Below are positions 43,140 to 52,730 of a stretch of 64,000 nucleotides of DNA, one piece after another. Source of the stretch: Cytophagales bacterium (GTDB taxonomy: Bacteria; Bacteroidota; Bacteroidia; Cytophagales; Thermoflexibacteraceae). Below the pieces are notes generated by a model. That model worked only from the letters and a program-made list of their open reading frames with translations. It did not search any database and was not told the DNA's origin. Every line of letters starts with the position of its first letter. The stretch's first letter is position 1. Position numbers and translations under genes: made by a program. Location: the NCBI GenBank assembly GCA_013299115.1, contig JAAFKA010000007.1, positions 1-64,000 of the forward strand. Reading direction: 5' to 3'.

Positions 43140-43583
43140 TTAGTCTATACACTTTTCCTCCATAAAGGCGTAAGGGTTTTTCTCTGTTTTGAGAATAGTA
43201 GCAATGTCTTTTCTGATATTTCCGACTGTTTCGTGCAATTCCTTTTCAGTCAGGCTTTTGGGCGTGCAAACTACCATTAGTATATGAGTCAAGGCGTTGC
43301 GTTTGACTTGCAAAATGTTTTTGTTGCTCTTTTTCAGGTGGTGGCAAAAATAACTTAGACTTAAATTGTCTAAATCTCCTGGATTGCAAAAGAAAATATC
43401 TTCGGTGCTGGTCGTATATTTTAACCAAGCATTTTGATTATTAGGAATGGCGTATAATTCCTCCAAAGAAACTTTGTTTACTTGTCGGTCGGTGTCTTGG
43501 GCAAATACACTGTTGGTGGCACACAAAATAAAGAAGCTAATTGCCAAAGATAGTAAGAAAAAACTTTTTATATAGGTTTTCAT
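43140..43583 (-). CDS. Hypothetical exported protein
   Basis: A 147-aa protein with a clear signal peptide (FFLLSLAISFFILCATNSVF, cleavage near VFAQ-DT). The mature part is small and mixed alpha/beta with four cysteines (FFCNPG, SYFCHHLK, MVVCTPK, EEKCID), a helical end and no recognised domain. Codon use is like the neighbours'. It lies upstream of the giant T9SS gene on the same strand but behind a palindrome, so it is probably a separate transcript. Confidence 0.55.
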   Translation of the reverse strand: MKTYIKSFFLLSLAISFFILCATNSVFAQDTDRQVNKVSLEELYAIPNNQNAWLKYTTSTEDIFFCNPGDLDNLSLSYFCHHLKKSNKNILQVKRNALTHILMVVCTPKSLTEKELHETVGNIRKDIATILKTEKNPYAFMEEKCID

Positions 43584-43786
43584 AAATTTGTATGTTAAAA
43601 TGATGTATTTATTTTGGTATCATTTCCCAAAAAAATAGCAAAACTATGTTTAGTAATGTATTTTTTTGGGTATTACTTCCAATGCCTACACAAAGGTAAG
43701 TATTTTATCAAACAAATTTAAACAATATACGAAAAAAAAAGTTGTTGGTTGCCTCTCTCTTAAATGCTGCCATTTAGTCTATAAAA

Positions 43787-43845
43787 TTGTCATTCTTCGC
43801 CTATCGAAGAATCTAGTAGGTTCTTCGATAGGCGAAGAATGACAA
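43787..43845. repeat. Palindrome with perfect 25-nt arms
   Basis: The arms TTGTCATTCTTCGCCTATCG plus AAGAA and their exact complement flank a 9-nt loop. It sits just downstream of rpiB (minus-strand stop at 43862), so it may be its terminator. Confidence 0.8.
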
Positions 43846-43861
43846 CATTTAAGAATAAAAC

Positions 43862-44290
43862 TTAGCAAGGAATTTTATCAATTCTCTTTTGGTGTCTGCC
43901 TCCTTCAAAGTTGGTTGCTAAAAAAGCCGTAGTCATATCTTTTACTTGTTGCAAACTTGTAAAACGTGCAGGCATACAGAGTATATTGGCGTTGTTGTGT
44001 TGGCGGGCTAAGGTAGCAATTTCGGTAGTCCAGCACAAAGCTGCTCGTACTTGTTGGTGTTTGTTGGCAGTCATGCAGATTCCGTTGCCACTTCCACAGA
44101 GCAAAATACCAAAATCAACTTGCTGGTTTTCAACTTGTTGGGCTACTTCGTGGGCAAAGTCTGCATAATCTGCCGAAACTTCGCTGAAAGTACCAAAATC
44201 CTGCACCTCATGGGCATGGGATTTTAAAAATGCAATTAATTCTTGTTTATAAGCAAAACCTGCATGGTCTGCTCCTATGGCTATTTTCAT
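43862..44290 (-). CDS. rpiB: Ribose-5-phosphate isomerase B
   Basis: A 142-aa LacAB/RpiB-family sugar-phosphate isomerase interconverting ribose-5-P and ribulose-5-P. It has the phosphate and substrate motifs IGADHAGFAYKQEL, VDFGILLCGSGNGICMTANK (active-site Cys65) and HNNANILCMPARF, followed by GGRHQKRIDKI. Complete and cytosolic. Upstream (44311-44369) are two GGTTTTGAGAAACC hairpins separating it from the 136-aa gene. Confidence 0.92.
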   Translation of the reverse strand: MKIAIGADHAGFAYKQELIAFLKSHAHEVQDFGTFSEVSADYADFAHEVAQQVENQQVDFGILLCGSGNGICMTANKHQQVRAALCWTTEIATLARQHNNANILCMPARFTSLQQVKDMTTAFLATNFEGGRHQKRIDKIPC

Positions 44291-44310
44291 GGGCTTACAT
44301 TTAATTTAAC

Positions 44311-44369
44311 TTTCGGTTTTGAGAAACCGAAAACACCTACAAAAACTTTCGGTTTTGAGAAACCAAAAG
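44311..44369. repeat. Two GGTTTTGAGAAACC hairpins
   Basis: TTTCGGTTTTGAGAAACCGA repeats at 44311-44332 and, with one change, at 44346-44369, in the same orientation. The 31-nt spacing region is A-rich. It lies between the 136-aa gene and rpiB. Confidence 0.75.
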
Positions 44370-44401
44370 CACTTACCGAAAACACTTACTGAAAATACAC
44401 T

Positions 44402-44812
44402 TTAAATCAAATTTTCTATTTCTTGGCGAAGGTTGTTTTCATCCCAAACTTTATCCGAATAATTGTAGAAACCAAATTTGATGAGCAATTCGCCATTGGC
44501 AAGGGTTACTGCTTTTTCGCCTGCATCAGCACCATTTTTGCTGGTATTGATAACCTTTACAGTTTTGATATGAGCCTGCACTGCTTCTTTGCCCAATTTA
44601 TCTTTGGTAAGGTCTTCAAAAATGCGGGTAATGGCAGGCAGACCATATTCTTTGTAATAGTCGTAACTATCCAATACGCCTGTTTCTTCGGGGAAAGTAG
44701 TTGTATCTAACTGCAAAGTGATACCTAACCCTATGTTTTTTTCGAATGTTTGTGCGGCTTGGTCAGCCTCTTGTGTGATAGCTGCAATTCGCCTACGTTC
44801 TGCTAAACCCAT
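44402..44812 (-). CDS. Hypothetical cytosolic protein
   Basis: A 136-aa protein without signal or membrane segment. The helical start (MGLAERRRIAAITQEADQAA), a beta-rich middle (LGITLQLDTTTFPEETGVLD), a helix (YGLPAITRIFEDLTKDKLG) and a further strand pair suggest a small globular fold. It is protein-like throughout with core codon use, but I recognise no family and it has no operon partner. Its ATG lies at 44812, after a T-rich stretch on the opposite strand. Confidence 0.55.
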   Translation of the reverse strand: MGLAERRRIAAITQEADQAAQTFEKNIGLGITLQLDTTTFPEETGVLDSYDYYKEYGLPAITRIFEDLTKDKLGKEAVQAHIKTVKVINTSKNGADAGEKAVTLANGELLIKFGFYNYSDKVWDENNLRQEIENLI

Positions 44813-45050
44813 TGTAATATTTTTTTACGGTGATTGAGATTTGATAGACCCAAAGTAACGGATTTAGTCCTTGTTTTCAAAGGAGTTTGCAAAGTTTGTT
44901 TTTATGGTGTGAACTTCAGTCGGCGATGCCTTGTCCTTCATGTGTTAAAACAATAAAACAATTTTTTGCACAAAAAATAAAATTTGAATTTATAAGTATT
45001 TAATGTAAGTTGCATGGTATGAATGGCAATAGTTTACAATTTTAGAATCT

Positions 45051-47528
45051 ATGCTTTGGAACTACCTTAAAATCACATTTCGCAACTTGCGAAAAAGCCC
45101 GATGTATGCCTTTATCAATATTTTTGGTTTGGCGTTGAGCATTGCTTGCTTTACTGTGGTTTTTTTGTTTATCCTGCACGAAACGGATTATGACACTTCG
45201 CACTCGAAGGCAAATAGAATAGTCAGAGTCATAGAATTTATAGAAAAGTCGGGGATTGGCGAACATTCGGCAAGTGTGCCTTTTCCGTTGGGGGCTACTT
45301 TACAACAAAATTTTCCTAAACAAATAGAAAAAGTTGTTCGTTTGTTTAACTATCAAGCCCCTTCGCTGGCAATTAGTTATGAAAAACACAACTACAACGA
45401 AAAGCATTTTTATTTTGCCGACTCTACTTTTTTCGAGGTTTTTGATTTTCCTTTGCAAGTAGGCAACTCCCAAACAGCTTTGACTAAGCCGAATCAGGTG
45501 ATTATTACGCCCAAAATAGCCAAAAAGTATTTTGGAAACGAAAATCCAATAGGCAAATTGCTGTTGTTGCAAAACGAAACGCCGTTGTATGTGGCAGGTG
45601 TATTTGAGCCTCTGCCTACGGCTTCGCACTTCAATTTTGAGTTTGTGGCTTCTATGGCTACGCTGAACAAGGACTACATCAGCCGTTTTTACACGAATTG
45701 GCGGTGGAATCCTTGCTGGACTTACCTCTTGCTAAAAAACGAACAAGACAGCGAAATGATAGAAAGCAACTTTCCTGCTTTTATTACCCAATATTTTGAC
45801 AAAGAACTCAAAAATAATAGCCAACTTTTCTTGCAAAACTTGTCTGCTATTCACTTACATTCTGCTTTGGATTATGAAATGGACAGCAACGGTGATATTA
45901 CTTACATTTATATTTTTTCTATCATTGCTATTTTTATTTTGCTCATTGCTGCTATCAATTTTATGAATTTATCTACTGCAAGGTCGTCTTTGCGGGCAAA
46001 AGAAATTGTAGTTCGCAAGGTCTTAGGGGCAGACAACAGTGAGTTAGTGCGTCAATTTTTGTTCGAATCTTGCTTGTTGGGTGGCATTGCCATTTTTATC
46101 TCCTTTGTGCTGATAGAAACTGTTGCACCGCACTTGACAGACCTTTCGGGCAAACCTCTACCCGCAGACTTTGTGCATGGCAAAAGTATGATTTTTTCTA
46201 TTGTCTTGACTGGTACGTTTTTGGGACTACTGGCGGGCATTTATCCTGCTTATTGTTTGGCTGCTTACAATCCGTTGAATGTGCTTCGGGGCAAAATAGA
46301 AGTAGGCTACGGCAACAAATGGTTTCGAAGAACAACAGTTTTGGTGCAGTTTGTCATTGCTGCTTTGCTGCTCATCACGACTTTTGTAAGCCAAAAGCAA
46401 CTGAATTTTATGAAAAACAGCGAATTGGGCTTTGACGAAGAACAGGTTTTGATTGTACCCATTGGGCAACAGACCCAACTCATAGCCAAATACGACCAAT
46501 TAAAGACAGCGTTGCTACAAAATCAACATATTTTGGCTGTTACGGCAATGGAAGAAATTTTGGGTGCTACTCACCAAACCCACCGTTTTATGCCCGAAGG
46601 ATTGCACCAAGAAGCCTACTTCCCCTCCTTGCGTGTGCGTTACGATTTTCTTAAAACCTTCAATATCAAACTTTTAGCTGGTCGAGATTTTGCCCCTCAT
46701 CAAAACAGAGAAAAACAATACCGATTGGCAACGGACAGCACCCTGCCCAATACGCCCCAACAAAGCCAAAATTTAGAGCCGAATGACGAGTATGATGCCG
46801 TCATTATCAACGAGGCAACGGTCAAACATTTGGGTTGGAAAAATCCACAAGAAGCCATAGGCAAAGCCTTTTTTTCGCCAAAAGGCAGAGAAAGGGTGGT
46901 TGGTGTGGTGGAGAATTTTCACTTTTCTTCGCTACATACCGAAGTGATGCCCTTTGTGTTGGATATGCCCAAAGGTTATGAAAAAGTTACGCAAACCAAA
47001 TACATTGCTGTTAAATTTGCCCACCACAACCAAAAAGAAGTAGAGAAAACAGTGCAAAAAGTTTGGGCAAGCTATACCAAAATCCCTTTTGAGGCTTTTC
47101 TATTGCGTGAAAACCTCAATTCTTTGTACCACCGAGAGCAACAACTCCACGAAATAGCTAAAATATTTTCGGCTATTGGTATTTTCATTGCTTGTATGGG
47201 CTTGTTTGGCTTGTCGTCTTTTGTGATAGAAAACAGGTACAGAGAAATAGGTATTCGCAAGGCGTTGGGGGCAAAAACCACAAGTTTGGTCTTGCTACTT
47301 TCCAAAAATTTTGTGCTTACAGTCCTTTTGAGTTTGCTGATAGCTGCCGTTTTGGGCGGTGCTTTGATGCAGTGGTGGTTGAGTAGTTTTTCATATCACG
47401 TTGATTTTGATGCGTGGATTTTGTTCAAAACAGCCTTCATTGTCATTGGCGTTACTGTTTTGACTGTGAGTTACCATACTTTAAAGGCTGCAATGAAAAA
47501 TCCTGTGGATGTGATTAGGCATAAATGA
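45051..47528 (+). CDS. FtsX/MacB-type ABC transporter permease
   Basis: An 825-aa inner-membrane protein with the classic double FtsX-MacB layout. It starts MLWNYLKITFRNLRKSPMYA with helix 1 (NIFGLALSIACFTVVFLFIL), then a periplasmic domain (about 50-270). Helices 2-4 follow (FSIIAIFILLIAAINFMNLS, then the coupling motif ARSSLRAKEIVVRKVLGADN), then a second periplasmic domain (about 440-680) and a second FtsX triplet (IFSAIGIFIACMGLFGLSSF, ENRYREIGIRKALGAKTTSL). Such fused permeases export lipoproteins or peptides with a separate ATPase, which is not encoded next to it. Single gene. Confidence 0.88.
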   Translation: MLWNYLKITFRNLRKSPMYAFINIFGLALSIACFTVVFLFILHETDYDTSHSKANRIVRVIEFIEKSGIGEHSASVPFPLGATLQQNFPKQIEKVVRLFNYQAPSLAISYEKHNYNEKHFYFADSTFFEVFDFPLQVGNSQTALTKPNQVIITPKIAKKYFGNENPIGKLLLLQNETPLYVAGVFEPLPTASHFNFEFVASMATLNKDYISRFYTNWRWNPCWTYLLLKNEQDSEMIESNFPAFITQYFDKELKNNSQLFLQNLSAIHLHSALDYEMDSNGDITYIYIFSIIAIFILLIAAINFMNLSTARSSLRAKEIVVRKVLGADNSELVRQFLFESCLLGGIAIFISFVLIETVAPHLTDLSGKPLPADFVHGKSMIFSIVLTGTFLGLLAGIYPAYCLAAYNPLNVLRGKIEVGYGNKWFRRTTVLVQFVIAALLLITTFVSQKQLNFMKNSELGFDEEQVLIVPIGQQTQLIAKYDQLKTALLQNQHILAVTAMEEILGATHQTHRFMPEGLHQEAYFPSLRVRYDFLKTFNIKLLAGRDFAPHQNREKQYRLATDSTLPNTPQQSQNLEPNDEYDAVIINEATVKHLGWKNPQEAIGKAFFSPKGRERVVGVVENFHFSSLHTEVMPFVLDMPKGYEKVTQTKYIAVKFAHHNQKEVEKTVQKVWASYTKIPFEAFLLRENLNSLYHREQQLHEIAKIFSAIGIFIACMGLFGLSSFVIENRYREIGIRKALGAKTTSLVLLLSKNFVLTVLLSLLIAAVLGGALMQWWLSSFSYHVDFDAWILFKTAFIVIGVTVLTVSYHTLKAAMKNPVDVIRHK

Positions 47529-47715
47529 ACAGTTGGTTATACCACCTATAAAGTATTTTGAACCTAAAACCAAATTACCTTGGTGTTATTGCCTTACACC
47601 AATAGGACAGGTTTTACAAAGAATGTGTAAATAGGCTTAAGTTGCAAGATAAAGATTTTATAAATATCAATTTTATGAAAAAAAATACTATCTTTGTTTA
47701 TCAATTTGCAAAATT

Positions 47716-48318
47716 ATGGGATATAGCAACTATAAAAATTTCAAGTATGCGTTAAAAACTCTGGAATTAACGGAGTTGGAGGTGCATCTATTTAAAAACA
47801 TACAACCCATAGAACCTTCTCATTGGCTATTACAGACTTTGGAGTTAGCCGAACAACTACCTTTGACTAACGAAAAAAGTAAGTCTGAAAGAGTAGTTTC
47901 GCCTATTTTGTCTGAAATAGCTGTTTTTTATAAAAACCAAATTACTTTTTATTCAGGCGAAGACCTGCCTGTGGATAGCACCAGAGATTTGTCAGGCGAA
48001 TGTGATTTTTTCTTCTCCAAGCACCCAAGAAAAAGTGTGATGCAAGCCCCTATTGTTACCTTAGTAGAGGCAAAAGATGAGGATTTTGAGTATGGAAAAG
48101 CCCAATGCACCGCCCAAATGTATGCGTCTGCCTTGTTTAATGAACAAGAGGGACATCCTATGCCTTTTATTTATGGCTGTGTGGTAACGGCGGGCGAATG
48201 GAAGTTTTTGAAATTAGAGGGCAGTACAATTTATGTGGACATTAAGACCTATTATTTGAATGATTTATCTAAAATTATTGGTGTTTTTCATTACATTCTA
48301 AATAGTTTTTTGCCATAA
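47716..48318 (+). CDS. PD-(D/E)XK nuclease-like protein, copy 1
   Basis: A 200-aa protein with no signal peptide. The residues D97 (LSGECDFFF), E118 and K120 (IVTLVEAKDEDFEYGKAQ), with Q130 and Q134 in the following helix, form the D...ExK signature of PD-(D/E)XK nucleases. The text is shared over its whole length with the next gene (start MGYSNYK, SEKSKSER(I/V)xSPIL, DLSG.CDFFF.KHPRKSVMQAP). It is also shared with a truncated relative at 57695-58057. A TATCTTTG -7-like element lies at 47689-47696. The substrate is unknown, and this could be a non-defence housekeeping family. Confidence 0.7.
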   Translation: MGYSNYKNFKYALKTLELTELEVHLFKNIQPIEPSHWLLQTLELAEQLPLTNEKSKSERVVSPILSEIAVFYKNQITFYSGEDLPVDSTRDLSGECDFFFSKHPRKSVMQAPIVTLVEAKDEDFEYGKAQCTAQMYASALFNEQEGHPMPFIYGCVVTAGEWKFLKLEGSTIYVDIKTYYLNDLSKIIGVFHYILNSFLP

Positions 48319-48374
48319 ATAAATAGGACGTTTACAAATTTAAGTACCAAATAACAACATAAATATTTTGTATT

Positions 48375-48974
48375 ATGGGATATAGCAATTATAAAAGCCT
48401 AAAAATGACACTCAAAAAACTCAATTTAGATGAAATAGACCTCAATCTTTTTCCTACTATTGAGCCTGTTACACCGTCTAATTGGTTAATAGAAACCTTG
48501 AAAATAGCTAAAAGAATGCCTTTGACTAACGAAAAAAGTAAGTCTGAAAGGATAATTTCGCCTATTTTGGCAGAAGCAGCCCTGCATTATGAAAGTCAAA
48601 TTACGTTATTTTCAGGCGAAGATTTAACCGTAGATATAGATAGAGATTTGTCAGGGGCTTGTGATTTTTTCTTTGCCAAGCACCCACGAAAAAGTGTAAT
48701 GCAAGCACCTATTATTACTTTTGTAGAAGCAAAAGATGAGGACTTTGAATATGGGCAAGCGCAATGCACTGCTCAAATGTATGCTTCTTTGATTTATAAC
48801 GAACAAGAGGGCAAACCTATTCCTTTTGTTTATGGCTGTGCAGTTACAGGTGATGTTTGGAAGTTTTTAAGATTAGAAAAAGACAAGTTGTCTATTGATA
48901 TTGAAAATTACTATGTCAATGATTTACCTAATTTACTGGGAATTTTTAAGCAAATTATAGAAAAATATTTGTAA
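48375..48974 (+). CDS. PD-(D/E)XK nuclease-like protein, copy 2
   Basis: A 199-aa paralogue of the preceding gene, lying 57 bases after it in the same direction; the two clearly come from tandem duplication. It keeps LSGACDFFFAKHPRKSVMQA and the catalytic-type ITFVEAKDEDFEYGQAQCTA. Here the position before the catalytic aspartate is AC instead of EC. The N- and C-terminal thirds differ more than the middle, as expected if the nuclease-like core is constrained. Function unknown. Confidence 0.7.
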   Translation: MGYSNYKSLKMTLKKLNLDEIDLNLFPTIEPVTPSNWLIETLKIAKRMPLTNEKSKSERIISPILAEAALHYESQITLFSGEDLTVDIDRDLSGACDFFFAKHPRKSVMQAPIITFVEAKDEDFEYGQAQCTAQMYASLIYNEQEGKPIPFVYGCAVTGDVWKFLRLEKDKLSIDIENYYVNDLPNLLGIFKQIIEKYL

Positions 48975-49147
48975 TGAATTTTCCCACACTTGGTCTGTGG
49001 GTTAAAGAAATTATTGACTACCTTTTTAGACAAATAAGTCTGTATCTCAAAATTAAAACTTCAAAGGTTTTTTTGTTGAATGACAAAAAAAGACTTTATT
49101 TGCACACTAAAACACACCATAATTTTATATAAACGACACCAAATTCC

Positions 49148-49639
49148 ATGACACCAAAAGACATTCAGGAAATATTAGGGTTTATTGCAGCTTCGGGTTT
49201 AGAGGAAGTAGTGATAGAAACCGAAGGGCTTAAACTCAAAACCAAACGAAATCCCGAAATAAAGGCTACCCAAATGGTAAGTATGCCTGCCCCGCAGCCT
49301 GTACTTGCAAATCCTGTGGTGCAAACGCCACAACAGTTAGCTGCACCCAAAGCCGAAGAAAAAGCAGCCCCAGTAGCAGAAAAAGTAAGTTCAACGGCTT
49401 ATGTGGCTATCAAATCGCCAATGATAGGCACATTTTACAGGTCGGCTTCGCCTACTACGCCTACTTTTGTGAACGTGGGCGATGAAGTTAAAAAAGGTCA
49501 AGTGGTTTGTATCATAGAGGCAATGAAATTGTTTAATGAGATAGAATCAGAAGTTACAGGCAGAGTAGTAAAGGTCTTGATAGACAATGCTTCGCCTGTG
49601 GAGTACGACCAAGAACTGTTTTTGGTAGAACCTTTATAG
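49148..49639 (+). CDS. accB: Biotin carboxyl carrier protein of acetyl-CoA carboxylase
   Basis: A 163-aa carrier that brings CO2 from biotin carboxylase to the transferase. An N-terminal helix pair (MTPKDIQEILGFIAASGLEE) and a Pro/Ala-rich linker (VSMPAPQPVLANPVVQTPQQ) lead to the biotinyl domain. That domain has SPMIGTFYRSASPTTPTFVN and the biotinylated lysine in CIIEAMKLFNEIE (about residue 127). It is followed 30 bases later by accC, forming the usual accBC operon. Confidence 0.94.
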   Translation: MTPKDIQEILGFIAASGLEEVVIETEGLKLKTKRNPEIKATQMVSMPAPQPVLANPVVQTPQQLAAPKAEEKAAPVAEKVSSTAYVAIKSPMIGTFYRSASPTTPTFVNVGDEVKKGQVVCIIEAMKLFNEIESEVTGRVVKVLIDNASPVEYDQELFLVEPL

Positions 49640-49669
49640 TATTTCCTCACCTCAAAACAGCCTATTGTC

Positions 49670-51013
49670 GTGTTCAAAAAAATATTAATAGCCAATCGGG
49701 GCGAAATAGCCTTGCGAGTCATTCGCACTTGCAAAGAAATGGGAATTAAAACGGTAGCCGTTTATTCCAAAGCCGATAAAGACAGTCTGCACGTTAGATT
49801 TGCAGACGAAGCCGTTTGCATAGGACCTCCATTGAGCAAAGAGTCTTACCTCAATATTCCTCGTTTGATTGCAGCAGCCGAAATCACCAATGCCGATGCC
49901 ATTCACCCTGGTTACGGATTTTTGTCTGAAAATGCAGAGTTTTCGAGAATCTGCCAAGAGTACAAAATCAAATTCATTGGGGCATCTCCTGAAATGATAG
50001 GCTCAATGGGCGACAAAGCATCTGCCAAAGATACAATGAAAAAAGCAGGTGTGCCTACTATTCCTGGTTCTGACGGCTTGCTTAGTAGCCTCGAAGAAGG
50101 TAAAAGTTTGGCAAAAGAAATTGGCTATCCTGTCATTATCAAAGCTACGGCAGGTGGCGGCGGCAAAGGCATGAGGGTAATAGCCGAAGAAAGCCTGTTT
50201 GAAAAAGCATGGAATGATGCCAAAAGAGAAGCCTCAGCCTCCTTTGGCAATGATGGAATGTACCTCGAAAAATTTGTAGAGGAGCCTCGCCACGTAGAAA
50301 TCCAAATCATAGGCGACCAATTCGGCAAGGTGTGCCACCTGTCCGAAAGGGATTGTTCTATTCAACGCCGCCACCAAAAATTGGTGGAGGAAACTCCTTC
50401 GCCTATCGTAAGCCAAGAGTTGAGAGATAAAATGGGCAAAGCAGCCATTTTGGGTGCTTCGTCTATCAACTATGAAGGGGCAGGGACTATAGAGTTTTTG
50501 GTGGACAAATACGGCAATTTCTACTTTATGGAAATGAATACCCGTATCCAAGTAGAACACCCCATTACGGAGGAAGTTACAGATTTTGACTTGATAAAAG
50601 AGCAAATCAAAGTGGCAGCAGGTATTCCTATTTCGGGCAGAAACTACTATCCACAACTCCATGCAATGGAGTGCCGTATCAATGCCGAAGAACCGGGCAA
50701 GGATTTTAGACCTTCACCGGGCAAAATTACGCACCTGCACCTACCTGGAGGCAGAGGCGTAAGAGTAGATTCGCACATTTACGCAGGGTACACCATTCCG
50801 CCAAACTACGATTCGATGATTGCCAAATTGATTGTTTCAGGACAAACAAGAGAGGAGGTCATTGTCCGTATGAAACGTGCTTTGCAGGAGTTTGTCATTG
50901 AAGGTATCAAAACTACTATTCCGTTTCATATTCGCCTCATGGACAACGAACAGTTCAGGGCTGGCAACTTTACAACCAAGTTCTTAGAAACTTTCGATAT
51001 GACAGGGTTGTAA
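49670..51013 (+). CDS. accC: Biotin carboxylase subunit of acetyl-CoA carboxylase
   Basis: A 447-aa ATP-grasp enzyme that carboxylates biotin on AccB. It starts with a GTG ([20 protein letters not shown]). It has the ATP loop [17 protein letters not shown], the [20 protein letters not shown] region, [20 protein letters not shown], and the catalytic [20 protein letters not shown]. The length is typical. GTG is supported by the text beginning directly there and by the lack of any ATG with conserved sequence nearby. Co-transcribed with accB. Confidence 0.94.
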   Translation: MFKKILIANRGEIALRVIRTCKEMGIKTVAVYSKADKDSLHVRFADEAVCIGPPLSKESYLNIPRLIAAAEITNADAIHPGYGFLSENAEFSRICQEYKIKFIGASPEMIGSMGDKASAKDTMKKAGVPTIPGSDGLLSSLEEGKSLAKEIGYPVIIKATAGGGGKGMRVIAEESLFEKAWNDAKREASASFGNDGMYLEKFVEEPRHVEIQIIGDQFGKVCHLSERDCSIQRRHQKLVEETPSPIVSQELRDKMGKAAILGASSINYEGAGTIEFLVDKYGNFYFMEMNTRIQVEHPITEEVTDFDLIKEQIKVAAGIPISGRNYYPQLHAMECRINAEEPGKDFRPSPGKITHLHLPGGRGVRVDSHIYAGYTIPPNYDSMIAKLIVSGQTREEVIVRMKRALQEFVIEGIKTTIPFHIRLMDNEQFRAGNFTTKFLETFDMTGL

Positions 51014-51034
51014 AATTTGGTAATTATACTGTTT

Positions 51035-51136
51035 TTTACCGCAAAGCACGCAAAAGATTACGCAGAGGTTGCAAAGATTGTTTTTCCAAATTATCTTTGC
51101 GACCTCTGCGTAAATCTTTGTGTACTTTGCGGTAAA
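51035..51136. repeat. Palindrome of 'ACCGCAAAG...' type
   Basis: Long imperfect inverted repeat (TTTACCGCAAAG ... CTTTGCGGTAAA outside, ACGCAGAGGTTGCAAAGAT / ATCTTTGCGACCTCTGCGT inside). Similar 'GCAAAG' repeat texts are common between genes in many Bacteroidota. It lies downstream of accC. Confidence 0.75.
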
Positions 51137-51304
51137 AACAATTTTTATGCGAAATTTTTTGGATAGATTTAATTAGAATTTTACTTTGCTCAATAATTTT
51201 TGCCAAAAACTTTATTGTGTGTGTTGCCTTTTCATTTTTTTGACTGATTGACAGTAGTAGAGTGGTCTAATAATTTAATAATATCTCGCAAGGTATCTAA
51301 AAAC

Positions 51305-52513
51305 ATGAAATCAACAACTTTTATTCTCTATTTAGGGCTGTTATTAGGGGCTGCTTGCCAACAGAAACCCGCAGAAACACCTGCAACTGCTAATATTTTT
51401 AGCACAACGTATGCTATTCGTCCTTCCCAAATTTTTAAACCTGATGTTTTATTGGGCTTTGCCAAAAGTAAAACAGCCGACTCCTTGCAACTAATGCTCA
51501 ACGAGGCAAAAACACACTACCAAAAAGCTGTTGCTTTGGAAAAAGAAAATCCCAAACAAGCTACCCATTGGTATCATAAAGTTCTGACTTGCTACCCATC
51601 CACAAGCACCTACCTCAAATTGGGGGACTTGTTATTGGCTGCTCACGAAATAGAAGATGCCAAATATGCTTACCAAACTGCCTTGTTTGTGCATCAGGAG
51701 GAAGTTGTCAATGAATTATCAAAAAAATTTGACGCAGCTTTGCAATTAGCACCACCAAAAAAAGAGGACATATACAGCAAAACCTTGAAAGCAACGGTAT
51801 TAAACCAAAACTTTGAGGAGGCTGTCTATCTGCTGACCGAAAATTATGAGTCGGGCTACCTCTCCAAAGATTTTATTTTGAATGATGCCTCGCTGAAAAC
51901 TTTAAGAGAAAATCCTGCTTTCAAGTTGTTTTATGCTATCAATCTTACATCGGGTGAGCAAAAAGTGCAGGCAAGACGTGAATACTTTCTGGAACAGTTT
52001 GGCAAGGCTACACTGCCCTATACTTTGGCTGTAAAACCTCCAAAAATTACGCAATACGCTGAATACGAATATTATGAGGGAGGTATCAACAATACCATTT
52101 TGCAAAAATACGAAAAAGAAATCATTGCAGACTCGCAACGCTATGCGTCTGTAACTTATTTGGTAAAACTCAATTCCACACCTAACTACGATTTGCTATT
52201 AGCTACTTACGATACCACCTCTTTGGCAAGTGTAACCGAAGAGTTTAGAACTTTCAACTACGTTTTGTTTTCCTTAGACAAGCAAGGCAACATTACAGAC
52301 AAGACTACTGTGGCTTACCGTAGCCCATTTGCAGAAGCAAGCTGTACCATTATGGCAAGCGAAGTGGTAATGCAAGTAGCCGAAAGAACTTGGAAAAATC
52401 CCAACTACTACCAAGCTGGCAAAAACAACGAGTTGGTAACTACCAAACCTACCAAAACACAAAAATATCAAATAGACGAAAAAGGAAATTTTTTGGAACA
52501 AAAGACAGAGTAG
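51305..52513 (+). CDS. Hypothetical lipoprotein with TPR-like repeats
   Basis: A 402-aa protein starting MKSTTFILYLGLLLGAACQQ; the lipobox GAAC (cysteine at about 18) makes it a lipoprotein. The first half has TPR-like helices (HYQKAVALEKENPKQATHWY, YLKLGDLLLAAHEIEDAKYA). The second half is a beta-rich domain (YEYYEGGINNTILQKYEKEI onward) that I do not recognise. An open frame extends upstream to 51248, but the signal peptide fixes the ATG at 51305. Single gene. Confidence 0.7.
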   Translation: MKSTTFILYLGLLLGAACQQKPAETPATANIFSTTYAIRPSQIFKPDVLLGFAKSKTADSLQLMLNEAKTHYQKAVALEKENPKQATHWYHKVLTCYPSTSTYLKLGDLLLAAHEIEDAKYAYQTALFVHQEEVVNELSKKFDAALQLAPPKKEDIYSKTLKATVLNQNFEEAVYLLTENYESGYLSKDFILNDASLKTLRENPAFKLFYAINLTSGEQKVQARREYFLEQFGKATLPYTLAVKPPKITQYAEYEYYEGGINNTILQKYEKEIIADSQRYASVTYLVKLNSTPNYDLLLATYDTTSLASVTEEFRTFNYVLFSLDKQGNITDKTTVAYRSPFAEASCTIMASEVVMQVAERTWKNPNYYQAGKNNELVTTKPTKTQKYQIDEKGNFLEQKTE

Positions 52514-52730
52514 CCAGCAAATGAGTGAAGAAATTCTGCACTAGTCTGTGTAGTAAAATTTTATACCCCATCAAAAATTATTTTAACCTTGTTAAACTCC
52601 GTTAAAAAAACGCCACTGTATTGGTAGTTTACTTATCTTTGTGCAATTAATAAAATTTATGTCTTTGCAACTAAGAATTTGCAATTAAGTTTCTATCTTT
52701 GCCGACATTTTCTCAAAGAATTGATTTAAA